Source of the DNA: Bdellovibrionales bacterium
GTDB taxonomy: Bacteria > Bdellovibrionota > Bdellovibrionia > Bdellovibrionales > UBA1609
Direction of reading: 5' to 3'
Assembly: GCA_022450595.1 (NCBI GenBank)
Contig: JAKUPT010000026.1
Location: forward strand, 1-40,067
Length of the DNA stretch: 40,067 nt
The notes beneath the pieces are model-generated. The model did no database searches. It saw only the letters and a list, made by a program, of their open reading frames with translations, and was not told the DNA's origin. This document shows, piece after piece, positions 32,978-40,067 of this stretch (positions within the stretch are counted from its first letter, which is position 1; the number at the start of each line of letters is the position of its first letter). The position numbers were made by a program, and so were the translations under genes.

Positions 32978-33337
32978 ATGGAAACAAACAGAATCAAGCG
33001 TAAATACTATACAAGGGAGCGAAAAATAAAGATTTTACGTGAGTTAGAGACCGGTGGTATGACACATACGGAACTCGCACGAAAGTATGGCATACATCCA
33101 ATAACACTATACTCATGGAAAAGACTTATGGGACAAGAAAACAACTCTAAACCAGACTCTGACTACGAAGAGGTTCTTAATGAAAACTCTCAGCTCAAAA
33201 AAGAGGTTGAAAATCTTAAAAAGGCACTTGGTGAACTTGCTGTGGATAAGCAAATACTCCAAACAGCAAATGACATTTTAAAAAAAAGTCAGAGAAAAAC
33301 AAAGTTGAAGTCACAAAAGAAGTCATCGAAAAAATAA
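32978..33337 (+). CDS. IS3-family transposase OrfA
   Basis: The product has 119 residues. A helix-turn-helix (Y-T-R-E-R-K-I-K-I-L-R-E-L...E-L-A-R-K-Y-G-I-H-P-I-T-L-Y-S-W-K) is followed by a leucine-zipper-like coiled coil (L-N-E-N-S-Q-L-K-K-E-V-E-N-L-K-K-A-L). An A8G run at 33280-33288, with codons TTA-AAA-AAA, allows a -1 slip into the orfB frame, which is open from there on. The fused OrfAB would be the active transposase. ATG 32978 follows AGGAGG. Confidence 0.88.
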   Translation: METNRIKRKYYTRERKIKILRELETGGMTHTELARKYGIHPITLYSWKRLMGQENNSKPDSDYEEVLNENSQLKKEVENLKKALGELAVDKQILQTANDILKKSQRKTKLKSQKKSSKK

Positions 33338-34179
33338 GCCATAAGATATCTAAATCTAAAATTTGCAAAGTTCTAGAAACTTCTAGGGCAGCAATTTATT
33401 GGCAAAAAACCTCAAGGGAGAGTTCGATGAATAGATACAGAAAACCAGATGATGAATATTTGCTCACTGAAATCAGGCAAATTCTAAAACAACGTCCAAC
33501 CTATGGTTATAAACGTGTGACCGCGATGATGAATAAAAAGAGGAGCACAGAAGGGCTTAAAAGAATAAACAAAAAGCGAGTTTATAGAATCATGGATATG
33601 AATGGCCTTCTTTTAGAAAAGAATGCTCCGCCCAGAAACAGCAAAGGAACTGGCTCAATCATTACTCTCCATTCAAACACACGTTGGTGCTCAGATGGTT
33701 TTGAGATTCATTGTTTTAATGGGGAAAAGGTCTATGTTGCCTTTTCCTTAGATTGCCATGACCGTGAGTGCATAGCTTATGTTGCAAACACAAAGCCTTT
33801 GCTTGCATTAGATATACAAAACCTGATGTTAATGTCTGTTGAGAAAAGGTTTGGTATTGCACAAGCACCCAGGCAGATTCAATGGCTTAGTGATAGAGGT
33901 GGTATTTACAGGGCCCACTTAACAAAACAAATAGCAAGGCAATTAAACCTTAAAAGCTGTTTTACAGCTCCTCACAGCCCTGAATCAAACGGTATGAGTG
34001 AGGCATTTGTGGGAACAATTAAAAGAGACTACGTTTATGTCTCAGACTGTTATGATGCAAAGACCGTATTGGAGTTATTACCAATATGGATTGAAGATTA
34101 TAATAACGTGGCACCTCACTCTGGACTAGGAATGAAAAGTCCAGTAGAGTACCGAAAATCAATTAACCTAGGTGTCTAG
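33286..34179 (+). CDS. IS3-family transposase OrfB (DDE integrase core), made by -1 frameshift
   Basis: The frame is open from the slip site at 33286. The first ATG is at 33427, giving 250 residues. The catalytic triad counted from that Met is Asp90 (W-C-S-D-G-F), Asp156 (L-S-D-R-G-G-I-Y) and Glu192 (N-G-M-S-E-A-F), with 35 residues between the second Asp and the Glu, as in the IS3 family. S-P-E-S-N-G-M-S-E-A-F-V-G-T-I-K-R-D-Y is close to the IS2 subgroup. Residues upstream of the Met (E-V-I-E-K-I-S-H-K-I-S-K-S-K-I-C) also look coding and support the fusion. It appears intact. Confidence 0.88.
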   Translation, partial: KSEKNKVEVTKEVIEKISHKISKSKICKVLETSRAAIYWQKTSRESSMNRYRKPDDEYLLTEIRQILKQRPTYGYKRVTAMMNKKRSTEGLKRINKKRVYRIMDMNGLLLEKNAPPRNSKGTGSIITLHSNTRWCSDGFEIHCFNGEKVYVAFSLDCHDRECIAYVANTKPLLALDIQNLMLMSVEKRFGIAQAPRQIQWLSDRGGIYRAHLTKQIARQLNLKSCFTAPHSPESNGMSEAFVGTIKRDYVYVSDCYDAKTVLELLPIWIEDYNNVAPHSGLGMKSPVEYRKSINLGV

Positions 34180-34346
34180 TCAAATGGGGGCCAAAGCAGT
34201 TTTAGCTTTACAAATTATAATGAAAAACTATTGTCAGACTAGCTTTGGAAGTTGAAAAATAAACAACTAAGAAAACACTAGATTTATCAAGTGGCTATAT
34301 CATTTGCTCTATTACTAAGTTGAAGTTAATAACAGGATTAGCAGAA

Positions 34347-35150
34347 ATGAATAAAACAATTGTTAAAATTAAAAAGATGGACTGCCCTTCAGAAATTAAA
34401 ATGATCGAAAGATTGATGGAGAATTTAGACCCAACAGCAAAGATGGAGTTTAATTTAGATTCAAGAATAGTACTCTTTTATCATAGCATTGATAAACAAC
34501 GAATTATAAATTCTTTAAAAGATATTTCTCTTCATGGTGAGTTAATTAGCTCTGAGGAAGTTTTAGAAAGTGAAATTCCAGATATGGTTCCTAGTGTAGA
34601 GGCAAAAACGCTAAAATACTTGTTAGCTATTAATTTCACAATGTTTATTATAGAGATCATAATTGGCTTTTACGCTGAGTCAACAGGACTTCTGGCTGAT
34701 GGGCTTGATATGCTAGCTGATTCTTTTGTGTATGGTTTAAGTCTTTATGCAGTTGGAAGATCAATAACGATGAAGCATAGTGCTGCATATTTTAGTGGGG
34801 TTATACAAATATCACTAGGGTTACTTTGCTTAATTGAAGTTGGTAGAAAGCTTTATTTTGGAAGTGAACCACTTTCAAATTATATGATTGTCATTTCACT
34901 AATTGCTCTCGCTGCAAACTTGTTTTGCCTAATTTTAATTCACAAACATAGAGAGGGCGAAGTTCACATGAAAGCCAGTTGGATTTTTTCAGCTAATGAC
35001 GTTATCGTCAATACGGGAGTAATTATTTCTGGTATATTAGTCTATTTTCTAAATAGTAATATTCCTGATCTTATAATCGGTGCAATAGTCTCCTTTATCG
35101 TAATTAAAGGTGGCATTAGTATTGTTAAGTTATCTAAAATAAAAATCTGA
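34347..35150 (+). CDS. HMA-like domain fused to a CDF membrane domain (cation transporter)
   Basis: The product has 267 residues from ATG 34347, with AGGA nearby; a TTG at 34320 would add nine residues. Residues about 1-75 have the beta-alpha-beta look of a heavy-metal-associated domain, with K-M-D-C-P-S-E in place of the usual C-x-x-C. Six membrane helices of the cation diffusion facilitator fold follow. Helix 2 has D-G-L-D-M-L-A-D (a D-x-x-x-D site). The matching helix 5 segment is A-N-D-V-I-V-N, without the usual H-x-x-x-D. There is no C-terminal cytoplasmic domain. Such fusions occur in metal-efflux clusters, which fits the CzcA and CzcD neighbours. Metal specificity is unknown. Confidence 0.82.
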   Translation: MNKTIVKIKKMDCPSEIKMIERLMENLDPTAKMEFNLDSRIVLFYHSIDKQRIINSLKDISLHGELISSEEVLESEIPDMVPSVEAKTLKYLLAINFTMFIIEIIIGFYAESTGLLADGLDMLADSFVYGLSLYAVGRSITMKHSAAYFSGVIQISLGLLCLIEVGRKLYFGSEPLSNYMIVISLIALAANLFCLILIHKHREGEVHMKASWIFSANDVIVNTGVIISGILVYFLNSNIPDLIIGAIVSFIVIKGGISIVKLSKIKI

Positions 35151-35257
35151 AGTCTTCAAAGTAATTTATGTGCTTAGGAAAGTGAAGAACAATTAAAGAA
35201 GTAATTATGGAAAAATATATTTCTTTAATTAAAATTTATCTTCATAAAATGAATATA

Positions 35258-35282
35258 AACTAAAAAAGTCAGACTCTTTTAG
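35258..35282. terminator. Weak stem between convergent metal-transporter genes
   Basis: AAAAAGT and ACTCTTTT around CAG can fold with a bulged C, leaving A and T flanks, between the ends of two convergent genes. It is short and marginal as a bidirectional terminator. Confidence 0.25.
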
Positions 35283-35321
35283 TGCTTACCGGACTTAGGT
35301 GATATTAAAGTTAATTCGATA

Positions 35322-36218
35322 CTAGTTCAAATTACCTTTATTCATACAATCAGGAGAAGTTTCAATTTCAAGTGTAGAGTGATTAATAGAAAAATTTTCT
35401 GATAAAGAGTGTCGGATTTCAGATTTAATTTTTTCTAGAGATAAAAGGTTCTTTTCATCGATTAGAATATGTCCCTCTAATAATATTTCATTGTCGATGA
35501 GTTTCCAAACATGGATATGGTGGGCTTCTTGTACAAACTTCACTTCTTCAATAGACCTTTTGATTTTTTCAATGCTTAAGTGATTTGGAGTAGCCTGCAT
35601 TAGCACTGAAATACAATCTCGAATTAGAAAAAACGCATGATAAAGTACATAAAAAGAAATCACAATAGTTGCAATAAGATCAATCACATAAATTTGGTAA
35701 TTAATGATTAAAATGCCTGAGATTATAACCAAAACTGATGCTGCAGCATCTGAAACATTATGAATAAATGCTGCTTTTATATTTACACTATGTTTTGAAC
35801 CAGTGTAAGTAAGTATAGCTGTAAAAATGTCTATAACTAGTGCAATTGCAGCTACCCAAACAACAATCCAACCATCAATTGGATTTTGGTTAGAATATCT
35901 ATTAATAGCTTCATACAGTAAATAAATTCCCACTAGCACTAGAGTAGTGCTGTTTATTAATGCTCCAAGAATTTCAGCTCTTTTGTAGCCATAAGTCATT
36001 TTATTATTAGGAGGGATTTTACCAATTTTAGCTGCAATTGCTGCTATTCCTAAAGCTCCAGCATCACTAAAGTTATGAAGAGCATCTGCTAGAAGGGAAA
36101 GGCTTCCTGAAGCAATACCTCCGATCACTTGCGCTACCGTTAAAATGATATTAATAAGTACAGCAAAATAGAGTTTTTTGGTTGATATGTTTTCGTGATG
36201 ACTATGGTTGTTACCCAT
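35322..36218 (-). CDS. czcD: CzcD-type cation diffusion facilitator (Zn/Co/Cd exporter)
   Basis: The product has 298 residues with a short His-bearing N-terminus (H-S-H-H-E) and six membrane helices. It exports divalent metal from the cytoplasm in exchange for protons. The transport site is visible as D-A-L-H-N-F-S-D in helix 2 and H-N-V-S-D in helix 5, that is, HxxxD twice as expected for zinc-type CDFs. The C-terminal about 85 residues form the cytoplasmic ferredoxin-like domain (H-H-I-H-V-W-K-L). AGGAAT precedes the ATG. It lies downstream of the czcA-like gene on the same strand, separated by a strong inverted repeat. Confidence 0.93.
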   Translation of the reverse strand: MGNNHSHHENISTKKLYFAVLINIILTVAQVIGGIASGSLSLLADALHNFSDAGALGIAAIAAKIGKIPPNNKMTYGYKRAEILGALINSTTLVLVGIYLLYEAINRYSNQNPIDGWIVVWVAAIALVIDIFTAILTYTGSKHSVNIKAAFIHNVSDAAASVLVIISGILIINYQIYVIDLIATIVISFYVLYHAFFLIRDCISVLMQATPNHLSIEKIKRSIEEVKFVQEAHHIHVWKLIDNEILLEGHILIDEKNLLSLEKIKSEIRHSLSENFSINHSTLEIETSPDCMNKGNLN

Positions 36219-36360
36219 GATTATTCCTATATCATAGTTGATTTATTAAAAAGTATAAAATAAAAAAATAATTTTTATTAGCTTAAAAACTTTTAGGCTA
36301 AAATATTCACTCACCTTTTTAAAAATGTAGAGCAATAGGCTCTCAAATCAATATAAAATA

Positions 36361-36401
36361 TACTAAGAGATATTTAACTATATATTAAATATCTCTTAGT
36401 A
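36361..36401. terminator. Perfect 17-bp inverted repeat between the CzcA and CDF genes
   Basis: TACTAAGAGATATTTAA (36361-36377) and its exact complement (36385-36401) flank a 7-base loop. Read on the minus strand it lies 65 bases after the czcA-like stop and is followed by TATTTTATATT, so it may end or attenuate that transcript. It may equally be a metal-responsive operator for the CDF gene. The stem is AT-rich and lacks the GC core of a standard terminator. Confidence 0.5.
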
Positions 36402-36465
36402 GACTCATTATTAAGTATTATTAAAATGCTATGTACTACAATTACTGTCACGGCAAAAAGAATAA

Positions 36466-39400
36466 TTATGAAGTATAAGCTTCTTTCCCTAAACTTGGTT
36501 GCATATACTTTATAAATAAACGATACAAACTAGGAAGTACTATTAAAGTGAGTAATGTTGCGGACAATATGCCCCCAACCACAACTGTTGCCAGAGGTTT
36601 TTGCACTTCAGCTCCTAAACCTGTTGAAAACATCATTGGCAGAAAACCAAATATATCCGTTAATGCTGTCATTAAAACAGGTCTTAGTCTTGTCATTGCC
36701 CCTTCTTTAACAACCTCATCAGGGGTTTTTCCATCCTTTATCAACCTATTAAAATAAGTCACAAGTACAACACCGTTTAAAATACTAATACCTGATAAGG
36801 CAATAAACCCAACGCCTGCGGAAATACTAAATGGCATCCCCATAATGTTTAGGGATAAAACACCGCCGATTAGGGCCATGGGAGCACAAGCAAATATTAA
36901 TGCAACTTGAGCAAAGTTTTTAAATGCTGCATACAACATAGCTAAAATTATTAGTAGTGCTAAAGGAACCAAGACGCCAAGCCGCTCTTTGGCTTTTTGA
37001 AGATTCTTAAAGGTCCCACCCCATTCAATATAGTAGCCATCAGGAAGGTCAACTTTACTATCTACTGCTTGTTTTGCTTTGTTTACAAAACTTTCAATAT
37101 CCCTTGTCTCTGGATTAACAAGAACAGCAACTCTTCGTTGCGAATTTTCTCGACTTACAGCTGAGAATGTATCTATAAAGTCAATATCTGCGACCTGTTC
37201 AATTGGAACAGTAAACCCCTCAGAGATACCAATAGGGAGTTTTCGAATTGTCGAAATATCTTTTCTATTTTCTTCAGATAGACGAGTAACAATAGGAAAT
37301 TTTTTTACACCATCGTAAATTTGACCAACCTCTCGACCGCCAATAGCAGTGCTAATTGCATCTAATACAGGTCTCGACGTAACACCTAATTGAGCTAGTT
37401 CATCAGCCTTTGGAGTATATTGAAGCATAGGAGACTTTCCTTTTGATTCTGACTCAGCTTCGCCAGCGCCCTCTATCTCTCCAACGATTTCAGCAACCTC
37501 CTTTGAGTAAGAGATTAACTTATCTAGGTCGTCACCAAAAATTTTTGCAGACAACTCAGCTCTTGTTCCTTCAAGAAGTTCATTAAACCTAAGTTCTACT
37601 GGTTGTGTTATCATAAGAACTTGTCCAGGAACATGAAGTTCTAATTTCTCTTTAATTTCCTTCATCAAGTTTTGTTTGTTTTTGATATGTTCATTTTTAG
37701 GCCATTTATCTTTATCTTTTAGCATGACATAAGAGTCTGAAATATTAACACCCATAGGGTCAGTTGCGACTTCAGCAGCTCCTGTTCTAGCAAAAACGTC
37801 TTTTACTTGAGGAAAATCTTTAACAACCTTTTCAGATAGCCTTTGAAGTTTGACAGAATTTTCTGTGCTAATATTAGCAGGTCGTAAAAACTGAATGGCA
37901 AAATCACCCTCATCTAGTTGAGGTATAAACTCAGCCCCCATTCTTGAGAATAGAAAGATACCTAAAACTATTGAAGCAACTCCAATACCAAGAACACCTT
38001 TTTTAAATCTCAATGCAAAATTTAGTGTTGGTTTAAAAAACTTTTCTGCCATGCTCATAAGAAATGGTTTTTTATCCCTAGTTTTTCCACTTAAAAATGT
38101 TGCTGCAAGAGCTGGAACAACTGTAAAGGAAAGTAGTAATGCTGAACAAAGAGCCATGATAAAAGTCATTGCCATGGGGCCAAACATTTTTCCAGAAACG
38201 CCAGTAAGTGCAAAAAGAGGTATAAAAACTGTAATCACAATCAACTCTCCAAAGCCTGCCGCAGAACGGATTTCTATAGCAGAATCAATGACTACTTGTT
38301 TTACTTCAGCTCTTGACAACTCTCGTCCTAATTCTTCACCTTTTTTTTGAATTCGATGTACACAATTTTCTGTGACAATAACTGCTCCATCAACGATAAT
38401 GCCAAAGTCTAATGCTCCTAGACTCATTAAGTTACCAGACACATTTTGCCAACGCATAAGAATAAAAGTCATTAGTAAAGAAATGGGTATCATTAAAGAT
38501 GTAATTATAGCAGCCCTCAAATTTCCCACTAGAAGGAGCAAAAAAACCATAACAAGACCCGCGCCCAATATCAAATTATGCTCTACAGTACTGAGCGTGG
38601 CGTTTACCATATTAGAGCGATCATATAAAATTTTAAGTTCAACCCAGTCTGGTAAATCTTTTTTGATATTCTCTAGTTTTGATGTTACTCTTTGAGACAC
38701 AGTTCTAGAATTTTCACCTAAAAGCATAAATGCTGTGCCAATAATAGATTCCTCGCCATTTACTGTCGCAGCTCCAGTGCGAATTTCTTTATCAAATTTT
38801 ACATCAGCGATGTCTTTAATTTTTATGACTTGATAGGTAGATAGTCTTTTCACAACAACATTTTCAATATCTTTAATACCTTGTAAAAGACCAACACCTC
38901 TAACTAAAAGTTGTTCTCCCGTTTGTTGAATATAACCACCACCAACATTTAAGTTAGTACTCTCTATAGCAGATTCAATATCATCAAAATGAAGTCCATA
39001 TCTAGCTAACTTTTCAATTTTAGGTTGAATGAAAAACTGCTTTTCATATCCACCTATGGTGTTTACTTCAGTTATACCTTTAACTGTGAGAAGCCTGGGT
39101 TTTATATACCAATCTTGAATAGAGCGAAGCTCCATTAACTGAACCAGCCTTTTTTCTTCGTCTTTTTCTGGTTTTTTCGCTTCAATTGAATAATGAACTA
39201 TTTCTCCTAAACCAGTGCTAATAGGCCCCATTTCCGGCACAACACCTTCAGGTAGTTCAATGTTTTGTAGTTTCTCTGAAGCAAGCTGCCTTGCTTTATA
39301 AATATCAAAATCTTCGGTAAAGATTACTGTAACCTGAGAAATACCATATCTAGAAATTGATCTTATTGTTTCTACACCAGGTATACCATTCATTGAGTAT

Positions 39401-39609
39401 TCAATTGGAAATGTAACCATTCTCTCTACTTCTTCAGGTACAAGCCCTTTAACTTGGGTATTGATTTGCACTTGAGTATTGGTAATATCAGGAACAGCAT
39501 CAATTGATAGCTCCTGAAATGACTTTATTCCAAATATAATCAATAATATTGCTGCTATAAAAATAAACATTCTATTATTAACAGAAAATTTTATTACTTT
39601 ATTAATCAT
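36466..39609 (-). CDS. czcA: CzcA-type heavy-metal RND efflux pump
   Basis: The product has 1047 residues, the normal HME-RND length. It is the inner-membrane proton-driven subunit of a tripartite pump that expels metal through an adaptor and an outer-membrane channel. Helix 1 and S-I-D-A-V-P-D-I-T-N-T-Q-V-Q-I open the protein. Helix 4 carries D-F-G-I-I-V-D-G-A-V-I-V-T-E-N, the signature of Zn/Co/Cd or Ni/Co pumps (HME1/HME2) rather than of Cu/Ag pumps such as CusA. Twelve membrane helices and two large periplasmic loops are recognisable. It follows the adaptor-like gene after 20 bases, so the two form an operon reading into the window from its right edge. Confidence 0.95.
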   Translation of the reverse strand: MINKVIKFSVNNRMFIFIAAILLIIFGIKSFQELSIDAVPDITNTQVQINTQVKGLVPEEVERMVTFPIEYSMNGIPGVETIRSISRYGISQVTVIFTEDFDIYKARQLASEKLQNIELPEGVVPEMGPISTGLGEIVHYSIEAKKPEKDEEKRLVQLMELRSIQDWYIKPRLLTVKGITEVNTIGGYEKQFFIQPKIEKLARYGLHFDDIESAIESTNLNVGGGYIQQTGEQLLVRGVGLLQGIKDIENVVVKRLSTYQVIKIKDIADVKFDKEIRTGAATVNGEESIIGTAFMLLGENSRTVSQRVTSKLENIKKDLPDWVELKILYDRSNMVNATLSTVEHNLILGAGLVMVFLLLLVGNLRAAIITSLMIPISLLMTFILMRWQNVSGNLMSLGALDFGIIVDGAVIVTENCVHRIQKKGEELGRELSRAEVKQVVIDSAIEIRSAAGFGELIVITVFIPLFALTGVSGKMFGPMAMTFIMALCSALLLSFTVVPALAATFLSGKTRDKKPFLMSMAEKFFKPTLNFALRFKKGVLGIGVASIVLGIFLFSRMGAEFIPQLDEGDFAIQFLRPANISTENSVKLQRLSEKVVKDFPQVKDVFARTGAAEVATDPMGVNISDSYVMLKDKDKWPKNEHIKNKQNLMKEIKEKLELHVPGQVLMITQPVELRFNELLEGTRAELSAKIFGDDLDKLISYSKEVAEIVGEIEGAGEAESESKGKSPMLQYTPKADELAQLGVTSRPVLDAISTAIGGREVGQIYDGVKKFPIVTRLSEENRKDISTIRKLPIGISEGFTVPIEQVADIDFIDTFSAVSRENSQRRVAVLVNPETRDIESFVNKAKQAVDSKVDLPDGYYIEWGGTFKNLQKAKERLGVLVPLALLIILAMLYAAFKNFAQVALIFACAPMALIGGVLSLNIMGMPFSISAGVGFIALSGISILNGVVLVTYFNRLIKDGKTPDEVVKEGAMTRLRPVLMTALTDIFGFLPMMFSTGLGAEVQKPLATVVVGGILSATLLTLIVLPSLYRLFIKYMQPSLGKEAYTS

Positions 39610-39629
39610 GTGATTACTCCTTATCTATA

Positions 39630-40067
39630 TCAGTGAGAATGTCCATACTCTGATTTATCTGTTGAATAGACATCTGTAACCCTAAGAAGTCCAAGGCCAT
39701 TAATAACTATTTGATCTCCAAATTCTAAACCAGTAACTTTAACTATGTATTTATTTTTACTCTCTTTAAGTATTTGAGCTGTCATTAATTTAAAAAAACC
39801 TGCTCTAAATCGATAAACACCCTTTATTTTTTTTGAAGTGACAAGAGAATCTTTTTTAATTTCAAACTCATCTCCATTCACATTTTGAAATTTTAGATTG
39901 AGCATTTTTATTGCTTCTTCACTTAGCTTAAATCCTTTTTTTTCATCAACAACTTCGATTGCTTTACCTTTGCCAATTGATTTAGAACTACCTTCATCAT
40001 GGTCATCATGGTCATCATGGTTTTCATGGTTTTCATGGTTTTCATGGTTTTCATGGTTTTCATGATC
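39630..40067 (-). CDS. His-rich RND adaptor-like protein, 5' part beyond the window
   Basis: The frame is open from the window edge (40067) to the stop at 39630, giving at least 145 residues. An internal Met at 39905 is not the true start. The visible part opens with repeats of His-Glu-Asn (five) and His-Asp-Asp (two), giving eight His in 23 residues, probably a metal-binding stretch. It then has a region ending G-L-E-F-G-D-Q-I-V-I-N-G-L-G-L-L, which resembles the last beta-rich part of CzcB/CusB-type membrane fusion proteins. The C-terminus is G-H-S-H. Adaptor (CzcB-like) is the best guess from the match and from its place before czcA. A separate small metal-binding protein is possible. Confidence 0.65.
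   Translation of the reverse strand, partial: DHENHENHENHENHENHDDHDDHDEGSSKSIGKGKAIEVVDEKKGFKLSEEAIKMLNLKFQNVNGDEFEIKKDSLVTSKKIKGVYRFRAGFFKLMTAQILKESKNKYIVKVTGLEFGDQIVINGLGLLRVTDVYSTDKSEYGHSH
39998..40067. repeat. 9-bp tandem repeats encoding the His-rich segment
   Basis: Five units of CATGGTTTT (from 40016) and two or more of CATCATGGT (before it) run to the window edge. They encode the His-Glu-Asn and His-Asp-Asp repeats on the minus strand. The unit length is a multiple of three, so copy-number change would keep the frame. Confidence 0.85.

Larger units (their letters stand above)
32933..34193 (+). mobile_element. IS2-like insertion sequence (IS3 family), 1261 bp
   Basis: The left end TGACCCCCATTTCCACTAGA (continuing CACCT) and the right end, read inward as TGGCCCCCATTTGACTAGAC (continuing ACCT), form imperfect terminal inverted repeats of about 24-25 bp. 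The TG/CA tips and C-runs resemble those of IS2. Inside are orfA and orfB with a frameshift window. I see no target-site duplication: the flanks are ...GTACG on the left and AAGCA... on the right. The exact ends may be a few bases further out, or the element may have recombined. Confidence 0.85.

Noticed and set aside
32928-34198. Target-site duplication around the IS element
   Set aside because: Flanks of 3-6 bases on both sides were compared for two possible boundary choices and none match.
36548-38695. Several plus-strand frames inside the CzcA-type gene
   Set aside because: They are antisense shadows of a conserved 1047-residue transporter, without ribosome sites or recognisable domains.

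Overview
The window is a low-GC bacterial chromosome segment, roughly 35-40% GC by eye. Several features suggest Bdellovibrionota (Bdellovibrio-like predators or relatives): a lysine/alanine-rich histone-H1-like protein fused to a SWIB domain, many small secreted or lipoprotein genes without clear relatives, a very long membrane protein, and a large prepilin-type protein carrying a von Willebrand A domain. The taxonomic guess is an inference and no marker here proves it.

Positions 1-14400 mix housekeeping and lineage-specific genes. Two tandem, related secreted proteins on the minus strand are followed by a secreted protein with a PD-(D/E)XK-nuclease-like signature, bolA, ettA, a C-terminal J-domain protein (convergent with ettA and overlapping its end), the H1/SWIB protein, map (methionine aminopeptidase), ahcY (S-adenosylhomocysteine hydrolase) and a lipoprotein. 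A minus-strand block of exported proteins then ends in the 771-residue prepilin/VWA fusion. AT-rich spacers of 0.3-0.8 kb separate these genes.

Positions 14400-26350 hold a 1436-residue membrane protein of unknown function, a TrpR-like (YerC/YecD family) regulator, and a complete, tightly packed histidine operon hisG-D-C-B-H-A-F-IE. Its order, overlaps and gene fusions (bifunctional HisB, HisIE) match the enterobacterial operon. The regulator lies just upstream of hisG. A 7-bp inverted repeat over its translation start region and a foldable leader are candidate control sites.

Positions 26350-31850 hold a lipoprotein gene that appears internally disrupted, a DAACS-type dicarboxylate/amino-acid symporter, another lipoprotein, orn (oligoribonuclease), a stand-alone Smr protein, and a divergent aldehyde-dehydrogenase-like protein with no recognisable catalytic cysteine.

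A tRNA-Asp(GTC) gene at 31942-32018 marks the start of what looks like a genomic island running to the window end. It contains an attachment-site-like region with three CCGTCAC repeats at 11-bp spacing, a RelE/HigB-type toxin plus XRE antitoxin module with a palindromic operator, an IS2-like IS3-family element using a -1 frameshift, and a divalent-metal efflux cluster. That cluster comprises an HMA-like/CDF fusion, a CzcD-type CDF exporter, a CzcA-type RND pump and the C-terminal part of a His-rich adaptor-like protein cut by the window edge. The CzcA signature in the fourth membrane helix points to Zn/Co/Cd/Ni rather than Cu/Ag.
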